From: Streptomyces toyocaensis
Lineage (GTDB): Bacteria > Actinomycetota > Actinomycetes > Streptomycetales > Streptomycetaceae
NCBI RefSeq assembly: GCF_000725125.1
Contig: NZ_JFCB01000005.1
Coordinates: 124,001-188,000 of the forward strand
Reading direction: 5' to 3'
DNA length: 64,000 nt
Shown here: positions 8,444 to 18,174 of the stretch, one piece after another
Numbering within the stretch: position 1 is the first letter of the stretch
Layout: every line of letters starts with the position of its first letter
The notes under the pieces: generated by a model
What the model was told of the DNA's origin: nothing
The model's input: only the letters and a program-made list of their open reading frames with translations
The model's database searches: none
Position numbers and translations under genes: made by a program

Positions 8444-8974
8444 GTGATCCTCGAATCCCTGCGTCTGTCCCCGGACCGTGACCTCCCCGGCCCGCTGCTG
8501 ACCGGGATCACCGCTCTCTACGCGTCCAACCGGGAGTTCCACGCCCTCAGCGGCGACTTCCCGGACCCGGACCACATCCGGCCCGAGCAGGTCGCCGACG
8601 AACTGGCCCACGAGCTGGCCACCCCGCACGCGGAGGTGCTGCTCGGCCGCAGCGAGGGGCGTCCGGTCGGCATCGCCGTCACCCTCGCCCGCCACCCGGA
8701 CCCCGCCGACCCCGACCCGTGGATCGGCCTGCTGATGGTGGACGCCCGCCTGCACGGCCGGGGATACGGCCGGCGCCTCGCCGGGCTCGTCGAGGACCGC
8801 CTGCGCGCCGCGGGCCACAGCGCCGTGAGCCTCGCCGTGCTGGACGGCAACCCGAAGGCCCTCGCCTTCTGGACCGCCCTCGGCTACACGGCCGTCGACC
8901 ACCGCGCGGACCACCGCCACGGCCGCCCGTGCACGGTCCTGCGCAAGCGGCTCACCGACGACGGCACGTCCTAG
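8444..8974 (+). CDS. GNAT-family N-acetyltransferase
   Basis: A 176-residue protein beginning at GTG. The GNAT acetyl-CoA-binding loop is DARLHGRGYGRRLAGLVEDRL (about residues 101-121), following the conserved strand WIGLLMVD. LAVLDGNPKALAFWTALGYT near residues 131-150 is the typical motif B with the Asn and the aromatic residue near the active site. The substrate cannot be told from the sequence. It converges on the M1 peptidase gene with only 21 bp between the stop codons. Confidence 0.82.
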   Translation: MILESLRLSPDRDLPGPLLTGITALYASNREFHALSGDFPDPDHIRPEQVADELAHELATPHAEVLLGRSEGRPVGIAVTLARHPDPADPDPWIGLLMVDARLHGRGYGRRLAGLVEDRLRAAGHSAVSLAVLDGNPKALAFWTALGYTAVDHRADHRHGRPCTVLRKRLTDDGTS

Positions 8975-8995
8975 GAGGGCACTCCTGGGGGTGCC

Positions 8996-10414
8996 TCAGG
9001 GGCTGCCCGGCCGCCCCTCCCCGTGGAGCCACTCCGCCCAGATCGCGCGGAAGTCCTTGCCCGGCGCCGTCTTCTCCACGTAGGCCGTGAACCCGGCGGT
9101 GTCCGCCGTGCCGTGCCGGTGCTCCTGTGCCCAGCCTCGCAGGAGGGCGGCGAAGGCGTCGTCGCCCACCGTCTGCCGGATCTTGTGCAGGACCATCGCT
9201 CCGCGCCAGTACACGGGGGTCGCGGAGATGTGCGCCGCGTCCGGCGGGTCGGCCGGCGGAAAGGACCAGAGCGCCGCGTTGGTCGCCGCGTCCGGGAAGT
9301 ACCCGCCGGCGTACAGCGAGTCGAAGGTCCGCTGCGCGGTGTCGCCGCCGTGGTCCTCCTGCCACAGCCACTGCGCGTACGTCGCGAAGCCCTCGTTGAG
9401 CCACATGTCCCGCCAGGTGCGCGGGGTCACGGAGTTGCCGTACCACTGGTGGGCGATCTCGTGCACCAGCAGCCCGGTGTCGGGGGCGCCGGGGAACACG
9501 GGCCGGTTCTGCGTCTCCAGGGCGTACCCGGCGTCCCCGGGACGTTCGACGACCGCGCCCGCGGACGAGAAGGGGTACGGCCCGAAGGTCCGCTCCGCCC
9601 ACGCCACGACCTCGGGGATCCGCGCCAGGACCGCGCGGCTCACCGCCGCCTGCGAGGGGTCGACGGCCGTGAACACCGGCAGTCCGTCCGCGGTCCGCGT
9701 GCGGTCGACCTCGTACCTGCCGATGGCCAGGGTGGCGAGGTAGCTCGCCATCGGCTCGCCGACCCGCCACCGGTAGGTGGTGCGGCCCCCCTTCGTCTCC
9801 TCGCCGGCCGGCTCCCCGTTGGACACCGCCCGCAGCCCCTCGGGCACCGTCACCGCGATGCCGTACGTCGCCTTGTCGGAGGGGTGGTGGTTGCCCGGGA
9901 ACCACGCCATGGAGCCCGTCGGCTGCCCCAGGGCCAGCGCCCCGTCGGCGGTGCGCAGCCAGCCCTCCTCGGAGCCGTCCGGGTCGGTGACGGTCTCCGG
10001 GGCGCCGGAGTAGCGCACGACGACACGGAAGCGGGCGTCCCGGTCGAGTGCGCCGCGCGGCCGGACGGTCAGCTCCTGGCCGTCCCGGCTCCACCGCGCG
10101 GTCACGCCGTCCACGGTGACGGACTCGACGTCGAGACCCTTGAGATCCAGGTTCAGCGCGGACAGGTCACGCGTGGCGCGGGCGGTGATCGTCGCGGTGC
10201 CGGTGAGGTGGTGGGCGCGCGGGTCGTGGGCGAGGTCGAGGCCGTAGTGGGTGACGTCGTAGCCGCCGTTGCCGGCCTTCGGGAAGTACGGGTCACCCGC
10301 GCCGGGCCCGCCGAAGCCGCCGGAGCCGGTCCCGGAACCACTTCCGCACGCGGCCAGCACAACCGTGAGGAGGGCGGCGGCGACCGTGCGGGAGCGGAGG
10401 AGGTAGGAGCGCAC
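8996..10414 (-). CDS. Secreted M1-family zinc metallopeptidase, lipoprotein
   Basis: A 472-residue protein with a lipoprotein signal peptide: MRSYLLRSRTVAAALLTVVL then LAAC with the lipidated Cys at 23. The gluzincin motif HEIAH (318-322) is followed 18 residues later by the third zinc ligand Glu341 in WLNEGFATY, the exact HEXXH-x18-E spacing of M1 aminopeptidases. The usual GAMEN exopeptidase motif is replaced by ALETQNRP (299-306), as in the shorter actinobacterial members. It is about half the length of PepN because the C-terminal helical domain is missing. Probably an extracellular membrane-tethered peptidase. Confidence 0.88.
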   Translation of the reverse strand: MRSYLLRSRTVAAALLTVVLAACGSGSGTGSGGFGGPGAGDPYFPKAGNGGYDVTHYGLDLAHDPRAHHLTGTATITARATRDLSALNLDLKGLDVESVTVDGVTARWSRDGQELTVRPRGALDRDARFRVVVRYSGAPETVTDPDGSEEGWLRTADGALALGQPTGSMAWFPGNHHPSDKATYGIAVTVPEGLRAVSNGEPAGEETKGGRTTYRWRVGEPMASYLATLAIGRYEVDRTRTADGLPVFTAVDPSQAAVSRAVLARIPEVVAWAERTFGPYPFSSAGAVVERPGDAGYALETQNRPVFPGAPDTGLLVHEIAHQWYGNSVTPRTWRDMWLNEGFATYAQWLWQEDHGGDTAQRTFDSLYAGGYFPDAATNAALWSFPPADPPDAAHISATPVYWRGAMVLHKIRQTVGDDAFAALLRGWAQEHRHGTADTAGFTAYVEKTAPGKDFRAIWAEWLHGEGRPGSP

Positions 10415-10464
10415 TTCCGGATCCTATGAGGGCGGGTGCGCCGTGCCGTGACACCATCACCCAC

Positions 10465-10965
10465 GTGCTCGACATCGGCTACGCCCTCTCCCACCGCTTC
10501 CCCGACCCCCCGCAGACCGACTACCGCCGCGCGGACGTCCACGCCCTGCGCCACGACCTGTTCTGCGGCGACGTCTACCTCGCCGACACCGCGTCGGACC
10601 GCGAGGTGTCCACAGCCTGGGGATGGGTGCCGGTGCTCGACTTCGCGTGGGCGCTGTGCGACATCGTGGAACGCGTCGACCGGGACCCAGCCGGCTCCCG
10701 CGCCTCGCGGCCCCAGCACGCGGAACTGGACTTCACCGAGTCCACCGACCGGCTGCTGTTCGAGCGCCGCTTCGGCTGGGTGGACGTCGAGGCGGAGTGG
10801 CTGCCCGCCTCCGAACCCCCGCTGACCTTCTCCCACACCGAACTGCGCCGTGAGGCCCGCGACTTCCTCCACGACCTCGTCGCCGACCTGACCGACCTCC
10901 ACGACGACCTCGCCGACAACCCGGCCATCTGGACCCTCCTGGCCCGCTTCCCGCGTCTCCCCTGA
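10465..10965 (+). CDS. Conserved hypothetical protein, Asp/Trp-rich
   Basis: A soluble acidic protein of 166 residues from the GTG at 10465, the start placed just before the conserved-looking VLDIGYALSHRFPDPPQTDYRRADV. An in-frame ATG at 10426 would add 13 residues. The protein has no signal peptide or membrane segment. WGWVPVLDFAWALCDIVERVD in the middle and the helical HTELRREARDFLHDLVADLTDLHDDLADNP at the end are its main features. I do not recognise a functional family; it resembles small Streptomyces proteins of unknown function. It is divergent from the M1 peptidase gene with a short shared promoter region. Confidence 0.7.
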   Translation: MLDIGYALSHRFPDPPQTDYRRADVHALRHDLFCGDVYLADTASDREVSTAWGWVPVLDFAWALCDIVERVDRDPAGSRASRPQHAELDFTESTDRLLFERRFGWVDVEAEWLPASEPPLTFSHTELRREARDFLHDLVADLTDLHDDLADNPAIWTLLARFPRLP

Positions 10966-11016
10966 CCACCCCGGCCGCCGGGGGAGCTCACCTCCGGGCC
11001 GCCTCGGCGTCCCCGC

Positions 11017-11694
11017 TCACCCCTCGACCTCGATCCCCAGTTCCGCCGCCAGTACCGGTGCCAGGTCCAGGAGCTGGGGTGTGCTGATCACTGCCCCCGA
11101 CAGCCGGTCCACCCCCCTGGCGATCTCCAGCACGGACGCGTTCCGCAGGTCGACGTGGTTCAGCGTGGCCCCCGAAAGGTCCGCGCCCTTCAGCGCGCAG
11201 TCGACGAACTCCACGCGCTCCAGGCGTGCCCCACCGAAGTCCGGCTCCACCAGCACGCAGCCCTCGAAGACCACGTCCTTGAGCCGGGCCCCGCGCAGGT
11301 TCAGGAAGTCGATCTTGCCGCCGCGGATCAGCACCCGCTCCAGCGCCGCCCCGTGCAGCTGCGTCCCCCCGAGCCGCGCGTCGGTCAGCTCGACATCGCG
11401 CAGGGTCGCCTCCGCCAGGTCGGTGCCCACGCCCCGGACGCCGGCCAGGGAGGAGTCCAGCACCCGCGCCCGGGACAACCGCGTCCCGTCCAGCGCGCAC
11501 CCGGTCAGCGCGCAGTCCATGAAGCGCGCCCCGCCGCCGTCCTGCCCCGAGAAGTCCGTCTCCCGGAACTCCAGCCCGTCGTAGTCCCCGTCGGGCTCCA
11601 GCCCGCTCCCCTCGTACCGCTCCAGCGCGGGCAGCCGCAGCTCCGGCCGTCGCGCCCGCTTCACCCCTGGACCACCTGTCGCTCGGCTCGCCAT
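11017..11694 (-). CDS. Pentapeptide-repeat protein
   Basis: A 225-residue protein built of A(D/N)LxX-like five-residue repeats: FRETDFSGQ, FMDCALTGCALDGTRLSRARVLDSSLAGV, LAEATLRDVELTDARLGGTQLHGAALERVL, LRGARLKDVVFEGCVLVEPDFGGARLERVEF and so on to LSGATLNHVDLRNASVL. These form a right-handed quadrilateral beta-helix. The ATG at 11694 is preferred because sequence upstream of it in the same frame has no repeat character. Some family members mimic DNA and protect gyrase, but nothing here proves that role. It is divergent from the FAD-dependent oxidoreductase gene. Confidence 0.88.
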   Translation of the reverse strand: MASRATGGPGVKRARRPELRLPALERYEGSGLEPDGDYDGLEFRETDFSGQDGGGARFMDCALTGCALDGTRLSRARVLDSSLAGVRGVGTDLAEATLRDVELTDARLGGTQLHGAALERVLIRGGKIDFLNLRGARLKDVVFEGCVLVEPDFGGARLERVEFVDCALKGADLSGATLNHVDLRNASVLEIARGVDRLSGAVISTPQLLDLAPVLAAELGIEVEG

Positions 11695-11830
11695 GGCCCC
11701 ATGCTGCACCCCACCACTGACAATCGGCCCGACCTGGGAAAACCCCGCGCATGTCACCTTCAGGCGCCCTGTTCCGTCTTCTCCACAAAGCCTGAAGGCG
11801 ACGTTCGACCACCGAGGGAGACCCCCAGCC

Positions 11831-12991
11831 ATGCACCGCATCACCGTCATCGGCGGCGGCTTCGCCGGACTCACCGCGGCCATCACCGCCGCGGAGGCGG
11901 GCGCCGAGGTCACCGTCCACGAGGCCCACCACACCCTGGGCGGCCGCGCCCGCACCGCCGAGGGCCCGTACCGGACCAACGACGGACCGCACGCCCTCTA
12001 CAACGGCGGCCCGCACTGGACCTGGCTGCGCCGGCGCGACCTCGTCGGACCGCTCGCCCCGCTGCCGCCGCTGGAGGCGGCCCGGCTGCGGTTCCGCCAC
12101 CGGGGCGCCCTGCGCCGCACCCCGCCCCTCGCGATGCTGAGACTGCTGCGCCCCGGTGCCACGCGCGCCCCGGTCGACACCGACTTCCTCACCTGGGCCA
12201 CCGGGATCGCCGGCGAGGAGGGCGCGCGGGCCGCCGCCCACTACGCGGCGGTCGCGCTGTTCCACCACGACCCGGGCTCCCTGTCCGCCGCCTTCGTCCA
12301 GGAACGCCTGCGCCGTGCCACCAGGATCCCGCCGGAGGCGCACTACCCGCGCGGCGGCTGGGGCGGACTCATCGACCGGATGGCCGCCCGCGCGTGGAAC
12401 CTGGGCGTGCGGATGGAGACGCTGTCCCGCGTAGACACGGTGCCCACCGACACCCCGGTGATCGTCGCCACCTCCCTGGACTCCGCCCGCCGTCTCCTCG
12501 GCGACCCCTCCCTGACCTGGCCGAGCGGCCGCACCGTCCTGGTCGACCTCGCCCTGCGCACCCGGCGCGGCGACGCGTTCGCCGTGTCCGACCTGGACGC
12601 GCCGGGCTGGCTGGAGCGGTTCACCGCCCAGGACCGCACCCTCGCCCCGGCCGGGGAGCAGCTGATCCAGGGCCAGATCCCCATCGCGCCGGGCGAGTCC
12701 AAGACGGACGGCACCGCCCGCGCGGAGGAGCTGCTGGACCTGGCCTTCGAGGGCTGGCGGGAGCGGCTCACCTGGCGGCGGCAGGCGGTCGCGAACGGCC
12801 GTACCGGCGCCGTCGACCTGCCCGGCACCAGCTGGCGCGACCGGCCCGCCGTCGACCGGGGCGACGGCGTCCACCTCGCCGGTGACCAGGTCGCCGCGCC
12901 CGGCGTGCTCTCGGAGGTGTCCTTCAACAGCGCCCTGACCGCCGTCTCGCTCGCGCTCGGCCGGGACGCGCTTGACCTCAAGCGCGCTTGA
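11831..12991 (+). CDS. FAD-dependent oxidoreductase (phytoene desaturase/amine oxidase-like)
   Basis: A 386-residue flavoprotein whose N-terminus ITVIGGGFAGLTAAITAAEAGAEVTVHEA is a classic Rossmann dinucleotide-binding fold (GxGxxG then acidic residue). LGGRARTAEG near residue 38 is the GG motif following it, as in phytoene desaturases and amine oxidases. The C-terminal VHLAGDQVAAPGVLSEVSFNSALTA supplies the second FAD contact. The ATG at 11831 directly precedes the Rossmann strand and has AGGGAG upstream. The substrate is unknown; no carotenoid genes are adjacent. It is followed by a zinc-type alcohol dehydrogenase gene on the same strand. Confidence 0.82.
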   Translation: MHRITVIGGGFAGLTAAITAAEAGAEVTVHEAHHTLGGRARTAEGPYRTNDGPHALYNGGPHWTWLRRRDLVGPLAPLPPLEAARLRFRHRGALRRTPPLAMLRLLRPGATRAPVDTDFLTWATGIAGEEGARAAAHYAAVALFHHDPGSLSAAFVQERLRRATRIPPEAHYPRGGWGGLIDRMAARAWNLGVRMETLSRVDTVPTDTPVIVATSLDSARRLLGDPSLTWPSGRTVLVDLALRTRRGDAFAVSDLDAPGWLERFTAQDRTLAPAGEQLIQGQIPIAPGESKTDGTARAEELLDLAFEGWRERLTWRRQAVANGRTGAVDLPGTSWRDRPAVDRGDGVHLAGDQVAAPGVLSEVSFNSALTAVSLALGRDALDLKRA

Positions 12992-13089
12992 GGTCGCACC
13001 GTGGGGCCGTGGCGGCGCTCATCCCGACGCCGCACACCGATGCCGCGCGCCGAGGCCCCACACCGGCGCCCGACCCTGGGGGGTCCCAC

Positions 13090-14064
13090 ATGCACGCCAT
13101 CCGTCTGCACGCCTTCGGCCCGGCCGAGAACCTCACCTACGAGGAGGTCGAGGACCCGAGGCCGGGCCCGGGCCAGGTGCGTATCGCCGTCGAGGCCGCC
13201 GGAGTCCACCTCCTCGACGCGGCCCTGCGCAGGGGCGTGCGCGGCCCGGGGCCCGCACCGGCCACCCTGCCGACCATCCCCGGGCGTGAGGTCGCCGGAG
13301 TGGTCGACGCACTCGGTGACGGCGCCCCCGAGGACCTGCTCGGCCGCCGCGTGGTCGCCCACCTCGGCTTCGTTCCCGGAGGCTACGCCGAGCTGGCCGT
13401 CACCGACGCCGACCGCCTGCACGAGATACCCGCACGGCTGGACTTCGCCCAGGCCGTCGCCATGATCGGCACCGGCCGCACGGCCATGGGGATCGTGCAG
13501 TTCGCCGAGCCGGGCCCCGGCGACGTGGTCGTCGTCCCGGCCGCGGCCGGCGGCATCGGCACACTCCTCGTGCAGTACGCCAGGAACGCCGGCGCCACCG
13601 TCGTCGGCCTGGCCGGCGGCCCCGCCAAAACGGCCCGCGTGGAAGCGGGCGGCACCGACCTCGCCGTCGACTACACGGACCCCCGGTGGACCGAACGGCT
13701 CGACGGCCACCGGGGCAAGGTCACCGTCGTGTACGACGGTGTGGGCGGCGACGTCGCCCGCGCGGTGGTCGGCCTCCTCGCGCCCGGCGGCCGGCACGTC
13801 GTGTTCGGCTGGTCGGCCGAGGGCCTCGACAGCGACAGCCCGTACGTCGTCGAGGGCGTCTCGGTCAACGTCCTCGGCCCCGAGATGATGCGCAGGGCCG
13901 GCGGCCCCAACCCCGTCCGCACCCTCGAACTGCGCGCACTCGCCGAGGCCGCCGAGGGCCGGCTCACCCCGGCCGTGCAGCGCTTCCCGCTCGCCGAGGC
14001 CGCCGCCGCCCACCGGGCCCTGGAGAACAGGGGCACCACCGGCAAGGTCGTCCTGGAGCCCTGA
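13090..14064 (+). CDS. Zinc-binding-dehydrogenase superfamily quinone oxidoreductase
   Basis: A 324-residue medium-chain dehydrogenase/reductase. The N-terminal GroES-like domain runs from MHAIRLHAFGPAENLTYEEVEDPRPGPGQV to about residue 115. The NADPH-binding fold contains DVVVVPAAAGGIGTLLVQYARNAGATVVG, with the AAxGGxG nucleotide loop of quinone oxidoreductases. No structural zinc cysteine cluster is present, which supports the zinc-free QOR subgroup. C-terminal AAAHRALENRGTTGKVVLEP is characteristic. The ATG at 13090 is used since the stretch before it reads as leader. It probably reduces quinones or enones with NADPH. Confidence 0.88.
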   Translation: MHAIRLHAFGPAENLTYEEVEDPRPGPGQVRIAVEAAGVHLLDAALRRGVRGPGPAPATLPTIPGREVAGVVDALGDGAPEDLLGRRVVAHLGFVPGGYAELAVTDADRLHEIPARLDFAQAVAMIGTGRTAMGIVQFAEPGPGDVVVVPAAAGGIGTLLVQYARNAGATVVGLAGGPAKTARVEAGGTDLAVDYTDPRWTERLDGHRGKVTVVYDGVGGDVARAVVGLLAPGGRHVVFGWSAEGLDSDSPYVVEGVSVNVLGPEMMRRAGGPNPVRTLELRALAEAAEGRLTPAVQRFPLAEAAAAHRALENRGTTGKVVLEP

Positions 14065-14118
14065 CGGCGCCCGCCGAACCACGGGCCCCGGCCGCCGCAC
14101 GCCACTACCCTGCGAGAG

Positions 14119-15006
14119 ATGATCGATGTCCCCGCGGAACTCGCGGCCACTCAGGAGAAGTTCAACAAGGAGGCCGGCCGGGCCTTCATCGCCGCCCTGC
14201 CGGACCTCACCGCCGCCTTCCTGGACCGCTGGGACCTGCGCCTGGCGGGGGCACCCATGCACGGCGTCGCCGCCCTGGTCCTCCCCGTCGACCGCGCGGA
14301 CGGCACACCGGCGGTGCTCAAGCTCCAGATCCGCGACCACGAGAGCGAGGGCGAGCCGGTCGCCCTGCGCCTGTGGAACGGCGACGGAGCGGTCCGCCTG
14401 CTCGACCACGACGAACCCACCGGCACCATGCTCCTGGAACGCCTCGACTCCTCCCGGATGCTCGCCCACCAGCCGGACGTCCACGAGGGCGTCCTGGTGA
14501 TCGCACGTCTCCTCGCCCACCTCCACACCACCACGGCGCCCGCCGGCATGCGCCGCCTGGGCGACATCACCGCCGCCCTGCTGGAGCGGACACCGCGGGC
14601 GCTGGAGCGCATCCCGGACCCTGCGGCCCGCCGCCTCGTCGCCGACTGCGCCGCCGCCGTACGCGAGGTCGCCGGTGAACCGGGCGACCGCCTCCTCCAC
14701 TGGGACCTGCACGACGAGAACGTCCTCGCCGCCGACCGCGCCCCGTGGCTCGCCATCGACCCCAAGCCCCTGGCCGGCGACCCCGGCTTCGACCTCTGGC
14801 CGGCCCTCGCCAACAACTTCGACCCGGACGACGTCGTCTGGCGCTTCGACGCCATGACCGACGTCCTCGGCCTGGACCGCGCGCGGGCGCGCGCGTGGAC
14901 GTACGGGCGGCTGCTGCAGAACGCGCTGTGGGAGATCGAGGACGGCCGCCCCGTGGACGGGGACGACCTGGAGATCGCCCGCCGCCTGCGTGCCCGCACG
15001 GCATGA
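14119..15006 (+). CDS. Aminoglycoside/hydroxyurea phosphotransferase-like kinase (APH(6) family)
   Basis: A 295-residue kinase of the APH_6_hur group (streptomycin 6-kinase and hydroxyurea resistance). The Brenner-type catalytic loop is LLHWDLHDENVLAA (about residues 193-206) with the catalytic Asp, followed by AIDPKPLAGDPGFDLWPAL with the Mg-binding Asp. VLKLQIRDHESEGEPVAL carries the ATP-anchoring Lys. It may give resistance to streptomycin-type antibiotics, but similar genes in streptomycetes are often of unknown substrate. The gene ends shortly before the oppositely oriented tRNA-Thr. Confidence 0.82.
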   Translation: MIDVPAELAATQEKFNKEAGRAFIAALPDLTAAFLDRWDLRLAGAPMHGVAALVLPVDRADGTPAVLKLQIRDHESEGEPVALRLWNGDGAVRLLDHDEPTGTMLLERLDSSRMLAHQPDVHEGVLVIARLLAHLHTTTAPAGMRRLGDITAALLERTPRALERIPDPAARRLVADCAAAVREVAGEPGDRLLHWDLHDENVLAADRAPWLAIDPKPLAGDPGFDLWPALANNFDPDDVVWRFDAMTDVLGLDRARARAWTYGRLLQNALWEIEDGRPVDGDDLEIARRLRARTA

Positions 15007-15047
15007 GAAATCCCGGACCGGAGACGTTCCGGCCCGGGACCAAGGGG

Positions 15048-15121
15048 AGCCCCCTGTCGGATTCGAACCGACGACCTACGCATTACAAGTGCGTTGCTCT
15101 GGCCAGCTGAGCTAAGGAGGC
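15048..15121 (-). tRNA. tRNA-Thr (anticodon TGT)
   Basis: Read on the minus strand, a 74-nt cloverleaf is formed. The acceptor stem GCCTCCT pairs with AGGGGGC (one G-U wobble), the D arm holds AGCTCAGCTGG, the anticodon loop is CTTGTAA with TGT (Thr, reading ACA), and the T arm is GTCGGTTCGAATCCGAC. The discriminator base is T and no CCA is encoded, usual for many actinobacterial tRNAs. It lies between the APH-like gene and the DUF3224 gene. Confidence 0.95.
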
Positions 15122-15206
15122 ACCGCGCGGCGCGCGCGAAGGCTGGTCCACTGTACACAGTGCCGGTTTCGCCGGGCCACGCACTTGTGGGCCGGAGCCC
15201 GCCCGT

Positions 15207-15617
15207 TCACTCCACGTCGTACGCGAAGGCGTACGGCACCTCCGTCTCCCCGTGCCGGTAGGTGAATCCGCCGGTGCCGCGCAGCCCCTTCAGCTCCTCG
15301 GTGCCGGAGCCCGCCACGACCTCGAAGGTGCAGTGGACGGTGCCGTCGTTCTCGAAGCGGCCCCGCTCCTCAAGGACGAAGGTGCCCGCGCGGCCGTCGA
15401 CGCGGCCCATGACCAGCTCCGTGCCCGCGAAGACACCGGTCGTCCCGGTCAGGTAGGCGATGGCGTAGTCGCAGGTCGTGACCCCGGCATCGATCCCGCC
15501 CGAGAAGGCGTTGGTGACCGTGGCGTGCGCGAGCCGGGGGAAGGTGCCCTCCGGGGTGACGGGGCTCTCCTTCCAGTCGGCGAAGGTGAAGTGGCCGGTG
15601 ACCTTGGTGGTCGGCAT
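15207..15617 (-). CDS. DUF3224 domain protein
   Basis: A 136-residue beta-rich protein beginning MPTTKVTGHFTFADWKESPV and containing MGRVDGRAGTFVLEERGRFENDGTVHCTFEVVAGSGTEELKGLRGTGGF, the pattern of the DUF3224 family (allene-oxide-cyclase-like barrel). No signal peptide. The gene is divergent from a YafY/WYL-type regulator gene across a 98-bp gap. In many actinobacteria a regulator of this kind sits beside a DUF3224 gene, so it is a likely target of that regulator. The biochemical role is unknown. Confidence 0.85.
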   Translation of the reverse strand: MPTTKVTGHFTFADWKESPVTPEGTFPRLAHATVTNAFSGGIDAGVTTCDYAIAYLTGTTGVFAGTELVMGRVDGRAGTFVLEERGRFENDGTVHCTFEVVAGSGTEELKGLRGTGGFTYRHGETEVPYAFAYDVE

Positions 15618-15715
15618 GGGTGTCCCCTTCCGAGGTGACGGACGTTCCCGGTGTGCTCCCCGACCCTGCCGCCCGTACCTGACACCTCCTGTCAGGTACG
15701 GGCGACAATGACTCC
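15618..15715. promoter_or_regulatory. Divergent promoter of DUF3224 and WYL-regulator genes
   Basis: The gap contains CGTACCTGACA-C-CTCCTGTCAGGTACG at about 15674-15701, an inverted repeat with arms of about 10 bp (TACCTGACA / TGTCAGGTA). Its place between the two divergent starts suggests the operator bound by the WYL-domain regulator for autoregulation. Confidence 0.6.
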
Positions 15716-16687
15716 ATGCGCGCCGACCGACTCCTCTCCCTCCTTCTGCTGCTCCAGAACCGCGGCCGGATGACCGCTCCCGAGCTGGCGGCGGAGCTGG
15801 AGGTGTCGGTCCGCACCGTCTACCGGGACGTCGAGGCGCTCGGTGCCGCCGGGGTGCCCGTACGGGCCGATCGCGGGCCGGAGGGCGGCTACCGCCTCAT
15901 GGAGGGCTACCGGACACGGCTGACCGGACTGACGGACGCGGAGGCCGGATCGCTGGTCCTCGCGGGGCTGCCGGGACCGGCCAGGGACCTGGGCCTGGGC
16001 GCCGTACTGGCGAGCGCCCAGCTGAAGATCGAGGCCGCCCTGCCGGGCGAACTGGCCGGACAGGCACGGCGGGTGCGCGAGAGGTTCCACCTGGACGCGC
16101 CCGCCTGGTTCCGGGACGCCGACCCCGTGCCGTACCTGGAGCCGATCGCGCGGGCGGTGTGGGAGCGGCGGGTGCTGCGGACCCACTACCGGCGCTGGCG
16201 CGGCGACGTGCACCGGGAGGTGCGCCCGCTGGGACTCGTCCTGAAGGGCGGCATCTGGTACCTGGTCGCGCTGACGGACGACGCGGTGCGCACCTACCGG
16301 GTGTCGCGGTTCCAGGCCGTCGCGGAGACGGGCGAGGAGTTCGGCCGGCCCGCCGGGTTCGACCTGGCCGCGTACTGGGCCGAGTCCTCCCGGCGGCTGG
16401 AGGCGGCGATGCGGCAGGGCACGGCCCGGCTGCGGCTCTCGCCGCGTGGGCGGAAGCTGCTGCCGATGCAGTTCGGGGCGGCCGGGGCGCGTGCCGTCGC
16501 GGGCGCGGGGCCGCCGGACGGGGACGGCTGGGTGGAGGTGGAGCTCTCCGTGGAGTCGGAGGCGGTGGCCACGGGCGATCTGCTGCGGCTCGGCGTCGAG
16601 GCGGAGGTGCTCGGCCCCGCGGGACTGCGGCGGGCGGTCGCGGCGGCGGTGACGGCGCTCGCGGACCGGTACGCGGACGAGCAGTGA
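15716..16687 (+). CDS. YafY/DeoR-type HTH regulator with WYL domain
   Basis: A 323-residue transcription factor. The N-terminal winged helix-turn-helix reads RADRLLSLLLLLQNRGRMTAPELAAELEVSVRTVYRDVEAL (residues 2-42), a standard HTH_11/DeoR-like segment. A WYL ligand-sensing domain follows (RRWRGDVHREVRPLGLVLKGGIWYLVALTDDAVRTYRVSRF, about 160-202), with the aromatic and Arg residues that bind nucleotides or second messengers in other WYL proteins. It is divergent from the DUF3224 gene and probably controls it and itself through the palindrome between them. Confidence 0.9.
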   Translation: MRADRLLSLLLLLQNRGRMTAPELAAELEVSVRTVYRDVEALGAAGVPVRADRGPEGGYRLMEGYRTRLTGLTDAEAGSLVLAGLPGPARDLGLGAVLASAQLKIEAALPGELAGQARRVRERFHLDAPAWFRDADPVPYLEPIARAVWERRVLRTHYRRWRGDVHREVRPLGLVLKGGIWYLVALTDDAVRTYRVSRFQAVAETGEEFGRPAGFDLAAYWAESSRRLEAAMRQGTARLRLSPRGRKLLPMQFGAAGARAVAGAGPPDGDGWVEVELSVESEAVATGDLLRLGVEAEVLGPAGLRRAVAAAVTALADRYADEQ

Positions 16688-16725
16688 TCGCGTACGAAAC
16701 CGAACGGTCACCTCCGTGATCGAAA

Positions 16726-16753
16726 GTTCCCGTGAAATTCACAGCACGGGAAC
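16726..16753. repeat. Inverted repeat upstream of msiK
   Basis: GTTCCCGTG and CACGGGAAC face each other across 10 bases. The site is about 40 bp after the WYL-regulator stop and 145 bp before msiK. It could be a factor-independent terminator of the first gene or an operator of msiK. A second small inverted repeat (CCGGCA-N6-TGCCGG, 16861-16878) lies just before the msiK ribosome binding site. Confidence 0.5.
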
Positions 16754-16897
16754 TGCTGACAGACCAGGTGAACGCCAGGTACCGTCCTGAGCCAGTTCAC
16801 CCATGTGGACCACACCACAACGGAACACCCGTCGTGGCATCACCTTCCTACTCGGATCGTCCGGCACGTTCCTGCCGGTAGAAGGGGACCATTCACC

Positions 16898-17986
<1,089 letters not shown>

Positions 17987-18002
17987 GGTCGGCCGCACGG
18001 AT

Positions 18003-18038
18003 GTGAAGGGCCCCGCAGAGCTCTGCGGGGCCCTTCAC
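18003..18038. terminator. Rho-independent-type terminator after msiK
   Basis: A perfect 36-nt palindrome with 18-bp arms (GTGAAGGGCCCCGCAGAG and its complement) starts 16 bases after the msiK stop. There is no T-run, which is normal for Streptomyces terminators. Confidence 0.85.
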
Positions 18039-18174
18039 GTTGTCGACAAATACCCCGGCACACCCGGCATTTCGGGCGCTTGCGTCAACACGTCGCCCGG
18101 AATTCGGAGTTCCCCGTCCCCCGTAACGGTGACGGAATGTTTTCCCACCACTACCGGGCGCTACCCTCACACGC

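Noticed and set aside
14119..15006. A dedicated antibiotic-resistance gene of a biosynthetic cluster
   Set aside because: No biosynthetic genes are adjacent; only the kinase fold of the APH(6)/hydroxyurea group can be supported.
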